A stretch of DNA of 64,000 nucleotides, taken from assembly GCA_046153875.1 (NCBI GenBank), contig JBJXFE010000031.1:1-64000 (forward strand), in the 5' to 3' direction. Numbering within the stretch: the stretch's first letter is position 1; each line of letters begins with the position of its first letter. Source of the stretch: JBJXFE01 sp046153875. GTDB taxonomy: Bacteria > Planctomycetota > Phycisphaerae > Phycisphaerales > UBA1924. The translations under genes were made by a program, and so were the position numbers. Positions 41,253-50,282 of this stretch are shown in pieces. Below the pieces are notes generated by a model. The model did not search any database. It was not told the origin of the DNA and saw nothing but the letters and a program-made list of their open reading frames with translations.

Positions 41253-41783
41253 TCAGGTGAGGGGCTTCACGAGGGCGTTGAGGTCCAGTGCGTGCGAGTA
41301 CATCGCGAGGCCGCCCGCGGCATCGCGCGGCCAGGATTCACGGGGGCGGTCCCAGTAGAGCTCCACGCCGTTGTCATCCGGGTCGCGCAGGTAGATCGCC
41401 TCGCTGACGCCGTGGTCCGCGGCGCCGTCGATCGGGATGCCCGCGGCGAGGACGCGGCGCAGCGCGTCGGCCAAGGCCGCGCGGGTGGGGTAGACGATCG
41501 CGACGTGGTAGAGGCCGGTGGCTCCCGGTGGCGGCGGGCGGCCGCCGCTGCTCTCCCATGTGTTGAGGCCGATGTGGTGGTGGTACCCGCCGGCGGAGAG
41601 GAACGCGGCCTGGCCGCCCATGCGCTGGGTCACCTCGAAGCCCAGCACATCGCGGTAGAAAGCCAGGGCACGTTCGAGGTCGGCGACCTTGAGGTGGACG
41701 TGGCCGATGCGGACGCCGGGGTCGATGGGTGGCGGCCGTGGTGTCGGTCCGGTGGCGTGTTCGGCGCGAGAGTCGGCGGGCAT
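41253..41783 (-). CDS. VOC-family dioxygenase/glyoxalase-like protein
   Basis: A 176-residue protein starting at ATG 41783. A vicinal-oxygen-chelate domain is seen in RIGHVHLKVADLERALAFYR and DVLGFEVTQR, then GLYHVAIVYPTRAALADALR and DPDDNGVELYWDRPRESWPR. The His, His and Glu ligands of the family are in place. The C-terminal pattern (ESWPR, then ALDLNALV) is like CatE-type catechol-2,3-dioxygenase proteins. The substrate is unproven. It lies 13 bases after the permease gene in one operon. Confidence 0.85.
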   Translation of the reverse strand: MPADSRAEHATGPTPRPPPIDPGVRIGHVHLKVADLERALAFYRDVLGFEVTQRMGGQAAFLSAGGYHHHIGLNTWESSGGRPPPPGATGLYHVAIVYPTRAALADALRRVLAAGIPIDGAADHGVSEAIYLRDPDDNGVELYWDRPRESWPRDAAGGLAMYSHALDLNALVKPLT

Positions 41784-41796
41784 GGTCGTCTCCGCG

Positions 41797-43182
41797 TCAT
41801 CGACGACGGAAGCACACGAGGTAGAGGATGGCTGCGGCGATGATCCAGGCAACGCCGAGGTAGGCGGCCGCGCGATACTTGGGTTCCATGTAGGCCCCGA
41901 TGACGACGCCCAGTTCTCCGACGACGAAGAGCGCGGGGACGATGGGGTACCCGATCGTCCGCAGGGCGGGGCGGCCGTCGCTTTCTGTGGGACTCTCGGC
42001 CCGCGGTGAACGGAGCTTGCGCTTCAGCACGAAGACCGCGGCTCCGGTGAGGACGAAGAAGATGCCGTCCACGAAGACCGCGCCGATGGTGAGGAAGTCG
42101 GCGCCGTCCCCGCCCACGGTGGCGAGCAGGAGCAGTGCCATTCCGCCGATGAGCACGATCGCGGCTGTAGGCGTGCCGAAGCGGCTGAGCCGGGCGAACA
42201 CGCTGAAGAACCGCCCGTCGCGGGCCATGCCGTAGACGAGGCGCGGGCCGGAGAGGAGTTGGGCGTTGAGCACGCCGAAGGCGGACACCGCGACCGCGGC
42301 CGCGATGATCCGCCGCCCGACATCCCCCCAGACCACTCCTACGGCGTCGGCGGCGATGGCCTGGGACGAGGCGACGCGCTCGAGGCCGAGCAGGCGGAGG
42401 TAGGCCCAGTTGGCGAGCAGGTAGACGATGATGACGAGGATGACGCCGCCGACGATCGCCCGCGGGAGGTTGCGCTCGGGGTTCTTCACTTCGCCGGAGA
42501 TCCACAGGCTGTGCTGCCACCCGCCGTAGGCGAAGAGGCACGGCACGAGTGCTGCGAGCACGGCCGCGAAGGGGCCGAGGCCGGCGGTGTTGGCGACCGC
42601 CGGGTCCGGCGCGCCGGTCTGGGAGGGCGTGGCCACGACGGCCAGGACGGTGACGACCAGGAGCGTCAGCACTTTGAGGAGGACGGTGAGGTTCTGGATC
42701 CACGAGCCCCACCGCACGCCGAGGATATTGGCCCCGATGAGTCCGACGATGACAAGGGCGCCCGAAGCGACGAGGCGGTAGCCCTGCGGCGCCGCCGCCC
42801 CCGCAGCCACGGCGAGGTTCTGGACGCAGAGGATCGCGATGACGGCGACGGCGCCGGCCTGGATCGCGGTCGCGTTGCAGAAGACGAAGAGGAAGGCGGG
42901 CATCGGGCCGTAGGAATCGCGCAGGGCTTCGTATTGGGCACCGTTGCGGTTGTAGCGCGAGCCGAGAGAGGCGAAGGTGAGCGCACCGCAGAGGGCGATG
43001 CCACCCGCGGCGGTCCAGGCGGTGAGGGCGAGCGTGCCGTCGTTGGTGAGTCGGGCGACCTGCCCGGGGTTGAGGAAGATGCCGACGCCGATGATGGCGC
43101 CGACGACGATGCAGGTGGCGTCGATGCCGCCCAGGACGCGTGCGGGCTGGTCGGACGGGGCGTTCGACTGGGGTTCGGACAT
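41797..43182 (-). CDS. APC-family amino acid permease
   Basis: A 461-residue inner-membrane transporter with about 12 helices. The APC signature is IVVGAIIGVGIFLNPGQVAR at the N-terminus, then FAYGGWQHSLWISGEVKNPE and RNLPRAIVGG, and GPRLVYGMARDGRFFSVFAR. It probably transports an amino acid by cation coupling; specificity cannot be read. It is first in the operon with the VOC and DinB genes and is divergent from msrBA. Confidence 0.9.
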   Translation of the reverse strand: MSEPQSNAPSDQPARVLGGIDATCIVVGAIIGVGIFLNPGQVARLTNDGTLALTAWTAAGGIALCGALTFASLGSRYNRNGAQYEALRDSYGPMPAFLFVFCNATAIQAGAVAVIAILCVQNLAVAAGAAAPQGYRLVASGALVIVGLIGANILGVRWGSWIQNLTVLLKVLTLLVVTVLAVVATPSQTGAPDPAVANTAGLGPFAAVLAALVPCLFAYGGWQHSLWISGEVKNPERNLPRAIVGGVILVIIVYLLANWAYLRLLGLERVASSQAIAADAVGVVWGDVGRRIIAAAVAVSAFGVLNAQLLSGPRLVYGMARDGRFFSVFARLSRFGTPTAAIVLIGGMALLLLATVGGDGADFLTIGAVFVDGIFFVLTGAAVFVLKRKLRSPRAESPTESDGRPALRTIGYPIVPALFVVGELGVVIGAYMEPKYRAAAYLGVAWIIAAAILYLVCFRRR

Positions 43183-43285
43183 CGGGCGTCAGCGTATCCT
43201 GACCCGCTGCGGTTCACCGGGGCGTATTCGTGCGGGAGCCGGGTTCGTGGTCGAACCTGTATTGGCGCGGGGAGTAAATGGGGTA

Positions 43286-43327
43286 GGCACGGTCCCGCCG
43301 CGGCGGGTAAGCCGGGACGCCTGTGCC
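43286..43327. repeat. Imperfect stem-loop between permease and msrBA
   Basis: Outer stem GGCAC/GTGCC and inner stem GTCCCG/CGGGAC, with a CCGCGG core. A CCGC-AAGG-GGCGG mini-hairpin follows. It lies 136 bases upstream of msrBA and could be an interspersed repeat or a leader structure. No known riboswitch consensus was recognised. Confidence 0.45.
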
Positions 43328-43462
43328 GCAAGGGGCGGCAGGGGTCAAGCCGGCCCGTCCGTCGCACAGGAGCGCTGCAGCTCGGAGTGACATCCGGCCG
43401 ACGTCCGGCATCGAATACCCTTACCGGGAACCCGCGCACCGGGCACCTCCGAAGGAGCACCC

Positions 43463-44563
43463 ATGCGACTCCACGTCTCCTGCCTGTTGCTCGCCGCGGC
43501 CGTGTCCGCGGGGGCAGCGTACTCGCTGGCCACCCGCCAGCCCTCGAGCGAACCACCCATGAAGACCACAACGCGCACACCGTCTCACGCGGATGTTCCC
43601 GCGCTCTCCGCCGGCCCGACCTATTCGAAGTCGGCGTACGACGTCACGCCGCTGACGCGGGATCGGATCGACGAGCTCGCCAAGGCTCTCGCGCCCGAGG
43701 AGGCGACCGTCATCCTGAAAAAGGGCACGGAGGCCGCGTTCTGCGGCAACCTGCTCGACAACAAGAAGGACGGCACGTATCTCTGCCGGCTCTGCGGGCT
43801 GCCGTTGTTCTCGTCGGACGCGAAGTTCGACTCCGGCACCGGCTGGCCGAGTTTCTTCAAGCCTTTCGACCCCGCGCACGTCCGCCAGGAGGGCGACGTG
43901 TCGCACGGCATGGCCCGCGTCGAGATTCTCTGCGCGCGGTGCGACGCTCACCTCGGGCACGTCTTCGAGGACGGCCCGCGCCCCACCGGCCTGCGCTTCT
44001 GCCTCAACTCCGTCTCGCTCACGTTTCACGACAAGGGCACGGCGCTGCCGCCGCTCTCCCGGCCTGTCGCCACACAGACCGCGTACTTCGCGGGTGGGTG
44101 CTTCTGGGGCGTCGAGGATCGGTTGCAGCAGATTCCGGGCGTGATCGACGCGGTCAGCGGGTACCAGGGGGGCAAGACCGACACGCCGACGTACAAGCAG
44201 GTCTGCTACGAGGAGACGGGGCACGCCGAGACGGTGCGCGTGACGTTCGACCCCGCGCACGTGTCGTACCGCGACCTGCTCGCGTGGTTCTTCAAGCTCC
44301 ACGACCCCACGCAGCTCGACCGGCAGGGGCCCGACGTGGGCGACCAGTACCGCTCGGCGATCTTCGCCGCCGACGCGACCCAGTTGAAGGCGGCCCAGGC
44401 GTTCATCGCCGAGCAGCAGGCCGAGGCCCGCTTCAAGGGCCGGAAGATCGCCACGAAGCTCGCTCTGGCCGCCGACGCGGGGCCGTTCTACGAGGCTGAG
44501 GACTATCACCAGGACTACCACCTCAAGCACGGGGGCTCGTGCCCGCTGCCCGACGGACCGTAA
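43463..44563 (+). CDS. msrBA: Exported MsrB-MsrA fusion methionine sulfoxide reductase
   Basis: A 366-residue protein with an N-terminal signal (LLLAAAVSAGAAYSLA). MsrB comes first: zinc-site CRLCG and CARCDAHLGHVF, catalytic Cys in GLRFCLNS (about 180). MsrA follows: GCFWGVEDRLQQIPGV with the catalytic Cys near 213 and GHAETVRVTFDPAHVSYRDL. The fusion reduces both R- and S-sulfoxides of methionine. The signal peptide puts it outside the cytoplasm, so a membrane electron donor is needed; none is seen here. AAGGAG precedes ATG 43463. The B-A order differs from the Neisseria Trx-A-B order. Confidence 0.94.
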   Translation: MRLHVSCLLLAAAVSAGAAYSLATRQPSSEPPMKTTTRTPSHADVPALSAGPTYSKSAYDVTPLTRDRIDELAKALAPEEATVILKKGTEAAFCGNLLDNKKDGTYLCRLCGLPLFSSDAKFDSGTGWPSFFKPFDPAHVRQEGDVSHGMARVEILCARCDAHLGHVFEDGPRPTGLRFCLNSVSLTFHDKGTALPPLSRPVATQTAYFAGGCFWGVEDRLQQIPGVIDAVSGYQGGKTDTPTYKQVCYEETGHAETVRVTFDPAHVSYRDLLAWFFKLHDPTQLDRQGPDVGDQYRSAIFAADATQLKAAQAFIAEQQAEARFKGRKIATKLALAADAGPFYEAEDYHQDYHLKHGGSCPLPDGP

Positions 44564-44839
44564 GGAGAGCGGCGACGGTCTGGTGTGCTCATCGGGAGCT
44601 GGGCCCGTTGTGGTGCGCCGACCGGGGCTTTCGAGGGGCCTCAGGTCCGGCGTCCTGGGCGGCGGGACAGCCGGCGCGTTCGTTTCATCTTCACGGTGAT
44701 TGGTACCGGCGGCGCACCCCGGGGGGGTGGCGCAGTTCGCGGTGCGGTCCTCCATGGGTCCCAGGTTCGCCGTTCCACCATCCGGATGCGACCGTTGAGT
44801 GGCGGACGGGCGAGGGGTGGGGGCGAGGGGAGAGCCGCC

Positions 44840-45709
44840 GTGGTGACCAGGACCGCCGAGACCGAACCTGTCGATGACGGCGCCGAGTCGCCCGATGGCC
44901 CGCGCGATTCGCCGCCCGCGCGCAGGTCGCTGACGACGGAAGACGTGCGGGCGATGGCCGACGAGGCGCTGCGTGAGCTGTGCGGCGAACTGCCGACGGT
45001 TTCGCGGGCGCACCCGTTCACGCCGGAGCCGGTCGCGTCGGCGGGGGTAATCGACGCCGAGACGGCCGCGGCGGGCATGCCGCGGCTGACGGCGGGGATC
45101 GGTCGCACGCTGGTGGCGGCGTTCACGGTGGGGCTCACGGCGCAGTTCGGGGCGGGGCTTGTCGCGGCGGCGGGCGGCGCGGGCGTGGTGTTCGTTGCGG
45201 CGCGGGCGGCGTTGCACAACGGGATGGACGCGGCCGCCGCGGTGATGGCCTTCGCCGCCTTTGTCGTGGTCGCCGGCGTATGGTGCCCCGCGGGCCTTCA
45301 ACTCGCGTCCCGCGCGGCGTGGCGTGCGGCCCTCCGGGATCACAGCGTCGCGCGGGCGATGGCCGAGGGCATCGCGGCCGCGCTGCTGCCGGGGCGGGGC
45401 GACGCGGCCCGCCCCGACGATCCGCCCGACTCGTCCGTCCATCGTGCCGACGATGCTTCCGGGCTCGGGCTCTACCCGCTGGCCGATCGCGTCCGCGGCG
45501 CGCTGGAGCAGGCGCTCACCGACACGATCCGTGTCCGCTGGATCCGCCGGTTCGTCGCGGGTGTTGCGGCCCGGAACACCGACCGTGTCCTGGCCCGTCA
45601 CCTGGCCTCGGTCGCGGGGCCGACCGGCGACGAAGCCCTGCCGCAACGCGACGACGTGCGACTCGCCCTGGCCAATGCCGTCGAGAGCGCGCTCGTCGGG
45701 CGGGAGTGA
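44840..45709 (+). CDS. Hypothetical membrane protein
   Basis: A 289-residue protein with GTG 44840 as likely start behind GGGGAGAG; the frame stays open upstream to 44585. Two Ala/Val/Gly-rich membrane segments lie mid-protein (LTAGIGRTLVAAFTVGLTAQ, GAGLVAAAGGAGVVFVAARA, AVMAFAAFVVVAGVWCPAGL). The ends are soluble and charged. Not recognised. It follows msrBA by about 275 bases, which hold no gene. Confidence 0.6.
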   Translation: MVTRTAETEPVDDGAESPDGPRDSPPARRSLTTEDVRAMADEALRELCGELPTVSRAHPFTPEPVASAGVIDAETAAAGMPRLTAGIGRTLVAAFTVGLTAQFGAGLVAAAGGAGVVFVAARAALHNGMDAAAAVMAFAAFVVVAGVWCPAGLQLASRAAWRAALRDHSVARAMAEGIAAALLPGRGDAARPDDPPDSSVHRADDASGLGLYPLADRVRGALEQALTDTIRVRWIRRFVAGVAARNTDRVLARHLASVAGPTGDEALPQRDDVRLALANAVESALVGRE

Positions 45710-45763
45710 CGCGGTCCGCGCGGCACGCACCGCTACGATGCCTCCGTAGACAGGAGGCAGTCC

Positions 45764-46342
45764 ATGCCACGTGCACTCGCGCTGTTCTGGTTCATTGCCG
45801 TCGGTTTCGCCGCGCTGCTCGGGGGCTGCGCTTCCTCGCAGGGCAACACGCCCGAGGAGAAGCGTCGGTACTCGCTGAAGATGCGCGACGACACGGTCGC
45901 CGAGCTGATCCGCCAGCGGCCGGAGGTCAAGGAGCGGCTGGACAAGGCCGCGGGCTACGGGGCGTTCAGCAACATCGGGACGAACATCATCCTCGTGTCC
46001 ACCGGGGGCGGGTTCGGCGTCGTAACGGACAAGGGGACGGGGCGCGACACCTACATGCGCATGGGTGAGCTGGGCGTCGGGCTGGGGCTCGGCGTCAAGG
46101 ACTTCCGCGCCGTCTTCGTCTTCTACGACGCGGAGTCGCTGCGGACCTTCGTGACCAGCGGGTGGGAGTTCGGCGCCGAGGCCGACGCCGCGGCCAAGGC
46201 CGGCGACCAGGGCGGCGCCGCCTCGGCGGCGGGCAACGTCCTCAAGGGCGTCGAGGTGTACCAGTTCACCGAGAACGGGATCGCGCTCTCCGCGACGGTG
46301 AGCGGCACGAAGTACTGGAAGGACTCGGCGATCAACCCGTAG
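45764..46342 (+). CDS. Ysc84-like lipid-binding lipoprotein
   Basis: A 192-residue lipoprotein. Signal and lipobox LLGGC give an acylated Cys near residue 22. The Ysc84/actin-binding-like domain (in bacteria a lipid-binding beta-barrel) is seen in ERLDKAAGYGAFSNIGTNII, LVSTGGGFGVVTDKGTGRDT, GVKDFRAVFVFYDAESLRTF and GIALSATVSGTKYWKD. It is exported and anchored in the envelope. GGAGG precedes the ATG. Confidence 0.83.
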   Translation: MPRALALFWFIAVGFAALLGGCASSQGNTPEEKRRYSLKMRDDTVAELIRQRPEVKERLDKAAGYGAFSNIGTNIILVSTGGGFGVVTDKGTGRDTYMRMGELGVGLGLGVKDFRAVFVFYDAESLRTFVTSGWEFGAEADAAAKAGDQGGAASAAGNVLKGVEVYQFTENGIALSATVSGTKYWKDSAINP

Positions 46343-46649
46343 CGAGCGGCGCGGAGAACGATTCGTGTTCTCGGATCGGGGGGTCGGCGCTCCGTTCTCG
46401 GACGGGTGGATCGGGCGGCCCGCGCACGCGGCGCGGGCGGCGGGTTCGCCCCTTTCCCGCATCCGGCGAACCCGCGCAGGCGGCGCGGCGGACAGCATCG
46501 CGACCACCGCGCGCCCGACGGGCTTCACCGTCGTCCGCGCGCCGCCGATGGTGTGAGCGGGCGGCCGCCACGGAGGGAGAGGCGGACGCGCTCGAGAGAA
46601 CCCGGGGGTCACGCCCCGGCGACCGACGCGAGAGGGAGAGGGAAGCCGC
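46343..46649. other. Intergenic region, small hairpin only
   Basis: A GAGAAC/GTTCTC hairpin at about 46354-46372 follows the lipoprotein gene and has no T-run. The rest is GC-rich with no supported gene. The end carries the GGGAGAGGGAAG ribosome-binding stretch of the next gene. Confidence 0.5.
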
Positions 46650-47129
46650 ATGACGCTCCGCCTGGGGGACCTGCTGGTCCAACGAGGAGTCTTGACAGTT
46701 GCGCAGCGCGACGAGGTTCTGCGTCTTCAGCGGACCGACCCGCGCCCGTTCGGCGCGATCGCCGAGCGGATGTTCGGTGTGGTCCCGGCACGCGTCGAGG
46801 AGGCGTGGGCCGAGCAGTTCTCGGGCCTCACGTCGCACGTGGACCCGCGCCGCGAGCCCGTGGACCCGCGGGTGCTGCCGGCGATCGATCGGCGGCAGGC
46901 GTGGCAGTTCCGCGTGCTGCCGCTGCGCGAGGAGGGCGGGGACCTGGTGCTCTGCACGACGCGCGAGCACCTGGTGCGGGCGCTGAAGTTCACGGGGTGG
47001 CGGATCGCGCGGTCGTGCCACTTCGTGCTGGCCGAGCCGTTGGCGCTGGGCGAGGCGCTGATGCGGCACTACCGGCTCGACGGGATGACGCCGGAGATGG
47101 TGGCCGGGCGCGGGCTTGCGGTGCCGTGA
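46650..47129 (+). CDS. Stand-alone MshEN/T2SSE N-terminal domain protein
   Basis: A 159-residue protein consisting of the N-terminal domain of GspE/PilB-type ATPases: RLGDLLVQRGVLTVAQRDEV, then VDPRVLPAIDRRQAWQFRVL and LVLCTTREHLVRALKFTGWR. No ATPase domain follows. MshEN domains can bind cyclic-di-GMP, and a diguanylate cyclase lies 5.5 kb downstream, so a c-di-GMP receptor role is possible. That is inference; the RLGxxL-like ligand motifs are only partly matched. rimO follows by 35 bases. Confidence 0.75.
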   Translation: MTLRLGDLLVQRGVLTVAQRDEVLRLQRTDPRPFGAIAERMFGVVPARVEEAWAEQFSGLTSHVDPRREPVDPRVLPAIDRRQAWQFRVLPLREEGGDLVLCTTREHLVRALKFTGWRIARSCHFVLAEPLALGEALMRHYRLDGMTPEMVAGRGLAVP

Positions 47130-47164
47130 CGGGGCGTTGATCCCGCCACCCTAGACTTGCCCGC

Positions 47165-48901
47165 TTGACGAAACGCACGGCACAACGCGACGCGCACGAG
47201 GTCCGCACGGTGTCCTTCGTCAGCCTCGGCTGCCCGAAGAATCTCGTGGATTCGGAGAAGATGCTCGGGCTGCTCGCCGAGAGCGGGCTGGTGCCGGTGT
47301 CGTATACGGGCCGGGAGATGGATGAGCATGGTGTGGAGAGAGTGAGAGACGAAGAGACGGAGAGACGGAGAGACGTAGGGGGAGACGATTTCGGCGGGGC
47401 GGATGCCGTCGTCATCAACACGTGCGGGTTCCTCGAGGCGTCGAAAGATGAATCGCTGTCGGTGATCCGCGAGGCCGTGAAGGCCAAGCGCGCGGGGACG
47501 GTGAAGCGGGTGGTTGTGGCCGGGTGCCTGGTGCAGCGGCACCGCGCCAAGATGCTCGAGTGGGAACCCGGCATCGACGCGATGGTCGGGGTTTTCGACC
47601 GCGACCGGATCGTGGAGGCGGTGAGCGGCGGATCGGCGGTTCGGAGCAACGGAGGAACGCCGGGCGCCGCCGGCGCGCCGCGCTACTGGATCGCGGGCAA
47701 CGCGCTGAACGCCGCGAAGGAACGCGGGCGCGACACCGTCGGTCTTACCGTCCACGGCAAGGACGGCAAGGGGATCGGGTACTTCGAGGACGACTCGGCG
47801 CGCCTGCGCCTCACACCCCGGCACTACGCGTACCTGCGGATCAGCGAGGGGTGCAACCAGAACTGCACGTTCTGCACGATCCCGGGGATCCGAGGGAAGA
47901 TGCGGAGCAAGCCGGCGGATCGCGTGGGGGCCGAAGCCCGCGAGCTGATGCTGGACGGCGCGTTCGAGCTGAACCTGATCGGGCAGGACACGACGAGCTG
48001 GGGGGACGACATCGGCGCGGGGCTGGGGGGAGGAAGAGACGGAGAGACGCAGAGACGGAGAGACGGAGAGACGGGCGGGCTGCCGATGCTGCTGCGGACG
48101 GTGACGGACGCGGTGAAGTCCACGACCGGCGCGGGCTGGGTCCGCCTCATGTACGCCTACCCGTCGAACTTCTCCGATCCGATCATCGACGCGTTCGCGG
48201 CCCAGTGCGCCCGCGGGCATCTGCTGCCGTACATCGACATGCCGCTGCAGCACGCCTCCGACCGCATCCTCGCGTCGATGCGGCGCAACGTCACGTCGGA
48301 GCATCAGCGCGGCCTGATCCGCAAGCTGCGCGAGCGTGTGCCGGGCATCGCCGTCCGCACGACGTTCATCAGCGGGTTCCCGGGTGAGAACGAGGACGAC
48401 CACAAACGGCTCCTGGAGTTCGTCGAGGAGTCGGCGTTCGAGGCGATGGGCGTCTTTGAGTACTCGCGCGAGGACAACACCCCCGCCGGGACCATGGAGG
48501 GCGACCCGGCCCTGGTGGTGCCCGCCGGGGTGAAGGCCCGGCGGCGCGCCGAGCTCATGGAACTCCAGCAACGGATCGCGTTCCGGCGGGCGGCGGACCT
48601 GGCCGGGAAGTTCGACGCCGCCCGGCCGACGAAGTCCGGTGAGCGGTTCGACGTGCTGATCGACGCGCCAACCCGGACCGCGGGCAAGGCGACGACCGGC
48701 GTGGGCCGCGGCGGGACACTCTACGCGGGGCGGACGTACTTCCAGGCGCCGATGATCGACGCGGTGACCTACGTCCAGTCGCGCGAGAAGCTCGCGCCGG
48801 GCGAACTCGTCCGGTGCGTGATCGTCGGCAGCGACGGGTACGATCTGACGGCCAAGCCCGTCAGCGAGGTCGAGAGCAAGGTCACACTGAAGGTGCTCTG
48901 A
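47165..48901 (+). CDS. rimO: Ribosomal protein S12 methylthiotransferase
   Basis: A radical-SAM enzyme modifying an Asp of ribosomal protein S12. The UPF0004 domain is seen in VSFVSLGCPKNLVDSEKML, AVVINTCGFLEASKDESL and VVVAGCLVQRHR, whose three Cys bind a [4Fe-4S] cluster. The radical-SAM motif is SEGCNQNCTFCTIPGIRGKM; PYIDMPLQHASDRILASMRR and a C-terminal TRAM domain follow. At 578 residues it is over 100 longer than E. coli RimO. Part of the excess is two octamer-repeat inserts, residues about 61-71 and 291-304. The start is TTG 47165 without a clear Shine-Dalgarno sequence, so it may lie further in. Confidence 0.95.
   Translation: MTKRTAQRDAHEVRTVSFVSLGCPKNLVDSEKMLGLLAESGLVPVSYTGREMDEHGVERVRDEETERRRDVGGDDFGGADAVVINTCGFLEASKDESLSVIREAVKAKRAGTVKRVVVAGCLVQRHRAKMLEWEPGIDAMVGVFDRDRIVEAVSGGSAVRSNGGTPGAAGAPRYWIAGNALNAAKERGRDTVGLTVHGKDGKGIGYFEDDSARLRLTPRHYAYLRISEGCNQNCTFCTIPGIRGKMRSKPADRVGAEARELMLDGAFELNLIGQDTTSWGDDIGAGLGGGRDGETQRRRDGETGGLPMLLRTVTDAVKSTTGAGWVRLMYAYPSNFSDPIIDAFAAQCARGHLLPYIDMPLQHASDRILASMRRNVTSEHQRGLIRKLRERVPGIAVRTTFISGFPGENEDDHKRLLEFVEESAFEAMGVFEYSREDNTPAGTMEGDPALVVPAGVKARRRAELMELQQRIAFRRAADLAGKFDAARPTKSGERFDVLIDAPTRTAGKATTGVGRGGTLYAGRTYFQAPMIDAVTYVQSREKLAPGELVRCVIVGSDGYDLTAKPVSEVESKVTLKVL
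47347..47378 (+). repeat. AGACGGAG octamer repeat in rimO, first copy
   Basis: Four octamers (AGACGAAG, AGACGGAG, AGACGGAG, AGACGTAG), 32 bp. It encodes a charged insert containing EETERRRDV between the first strand of the UPF0004 domain and the INTCGF motif. Confidence 0.9.
48037..48076 (+). repeat. AGACGGAG octamer repeat in rimO, second copy
   Basis: Five octamers (AGACGGAG, AGACGCAG, AGACGGAG, AGACGGAG, AGACGGGC), 40 bp. It encodes RDGETQRRRDGETGG between the SWGDDIG strand and LPMLLRTV of the radical-SAM barrel, at a surface loop position. Confidence 0.9.
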
Positions 48902-48976
48902 GCCGCGGGCGCGCCCGGGATTCACGGCCTCCCGCGGTGTTGGTGTTCCGACACCGTCGAAACCGATAAACACCGC

Positions 48977-50254
48977 ATGCTCCGCCCCGGACAGGTGGTC
49001 ATTCTGTGCGTGGTCGCCCTGCTCGGGCTCGGCGTCGTCATGGTCAACTCGGCCGTCATGGCCGTCGAGCCCGTCGAGGTCACGCCCTTCGGCCCGCTCG
49101 CCCCGGACGACTCCGAGGGGTTCTGGACGATCCTGCGTTCGATCATCCTCTCCCGCTGGACGGCCTACGCGGGGCTGGCGGTCGTGACGATGGTCGGCGC
49201 GGCGATGCTTCCGGTGGGGCGGTTGGCGCAGCGCTTCGCCGCGCCGCGTTGCGAAGGGCGCACCGCCAGCGCGGCACCGCTCGGGTGGCGTGCGGCGGCA
49301 CCCGCGAGGGTCCTGGCGATTGGCGCGGGCGTCCTCCTCGTCATCCTGTCGATGACCTACTGGCCGGGACTCGGGCGCGAGGTGAACGGGGCGCGGCGCT
49401 GGTTCTTCGTCCCTGTCCCCGGTGTCGGGCACGTCTCCGTCCAGCCCAGCGAGATCGCCAAGTGGGGGCTCATCGGGCTCCTCGCGTGGTACGCGGCCTC
49501 GCGCGGGGCCGCCGCCATGTCGTCGTTGACCCGCGGGCTCGCCCCGGCCCTGATCGCCGCCGCGCTCGTCGCGGGGGTCGTCGCCAAAGAGGACCTGGGC
49601 ACGGGCGTGCTCGTCGGGCTGGTCGCGTGCGCGGTGCTGGTGGCGGCCGGCGCCAGGCTCATCCACTTCCTCATGCTCACGCCGGTGGCCGTGGCCGGGT
49701 TCATCGCGCTGGTCATCACGAGTCCGTACCGCGTGAGGCGACTGGCCACGTTTCTCGACCCCTACCAGGACCCTCAGGGCGACGGGTACCACATGATCCA
49801 GTCGATGGCCGCCGTCGCGGGTGGTGAAGGGGCCGGCCGCGGGCTCGGGCACGGGCTCCAGAAGTTCGGGTACCTCGTCGAGGACCACACGGACTTCCTG
49901 TTCGCGGTGATCTGCGAGGAGCTCGGCGTGGCGGGCGCGGCCGCGGTCGTGGGGCTCTACGCCCTGCTGATCTGGGCCGGGGCGTCGATCGTGGCGCGGC
50001 AGACCCAACCCGTGCTCAAGCTCATCGGCTTGGGTGTGCTGGCGACGATCGGGCTCCAGGCCGTCATCAACCTCGCGGTCGTCACCGGGCTCGCCCCGAC
50101 GAAGGGCATCGCGCTGCCGCTGCTCAGCGCGGGCGGCACCGGCTGGATCCTCACCGCGGCGTCGCTCGGGCTGCTGGTGGCGATGGATCGTGAGGCCGAG
50201 CGTGCGCCCGAAGTCTCCGCGGACGATGCGGCGCTCGCGCCCGCAGCGGCGTGA
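48977..50254 (+). CDS. ftsW: SEDS glycosyltransferase FtsW/RodA family
   Basis: A 425-residue membrane peptidoglycan polymerase with about 10 helices. SEDS signatures are VSVQPSEIAKWGLIGLLAWY, YLVEDHTDFLFAVICEELGV and APTKGIALPLLSAGGTGWIL; the conserved Asp is in the long periplasmic loop. FtsW is favoured over RodA because murG follows 28 bases later, as in division clusters. This also shows that the organism makes peptidoglycan. Confidence 0.92.
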   Translation: MLRPGQVVILCVVALLGLGVVMVNSAVMAVEPVEVTPFGPLAPDDSEGFWTILRSIILSRWTAYAGLAVVTMVGAAMLPVGRLAQRFAAPRCEGRTASAAPLGWRAAAPARVLAIGAGVLLVILSMTYWPGLGREVNGARRWFFVPVPGVGHVSVQPSEIAKWGLIGLLAWYAASRGAAAMSSLTRGLAPALIAAALVAGVVAKEDLGTGVLVGLVACAVLVAAGARLIHFLMLTPVAVAGFIALVITSPYRVRRLATFLDPYQDPQGDGYHMIQSMAAVAGGEGAGRGLGHGLQKFGYLVEDHTDFLFAVICEELGVAGAAAVVGLYALLIWAGASIVARQTQPVLKLIGLGVLATIGLQAVINLAVVTGLAPTKGIALPLLSAGGTGWILTAASLGLLVAMDREAERAPEVSADDAALAPAAA

Positions 50255-50282
50255 GGCGGCGACACGGGGATAGGGTGAGGGC

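Noticed and set aside
43421..46651. 1076-residue minus-strand open frame
   Set aside because: Antisense to msrBA and the next two genes, whose domains are unmistakable; it has no motif of its own.
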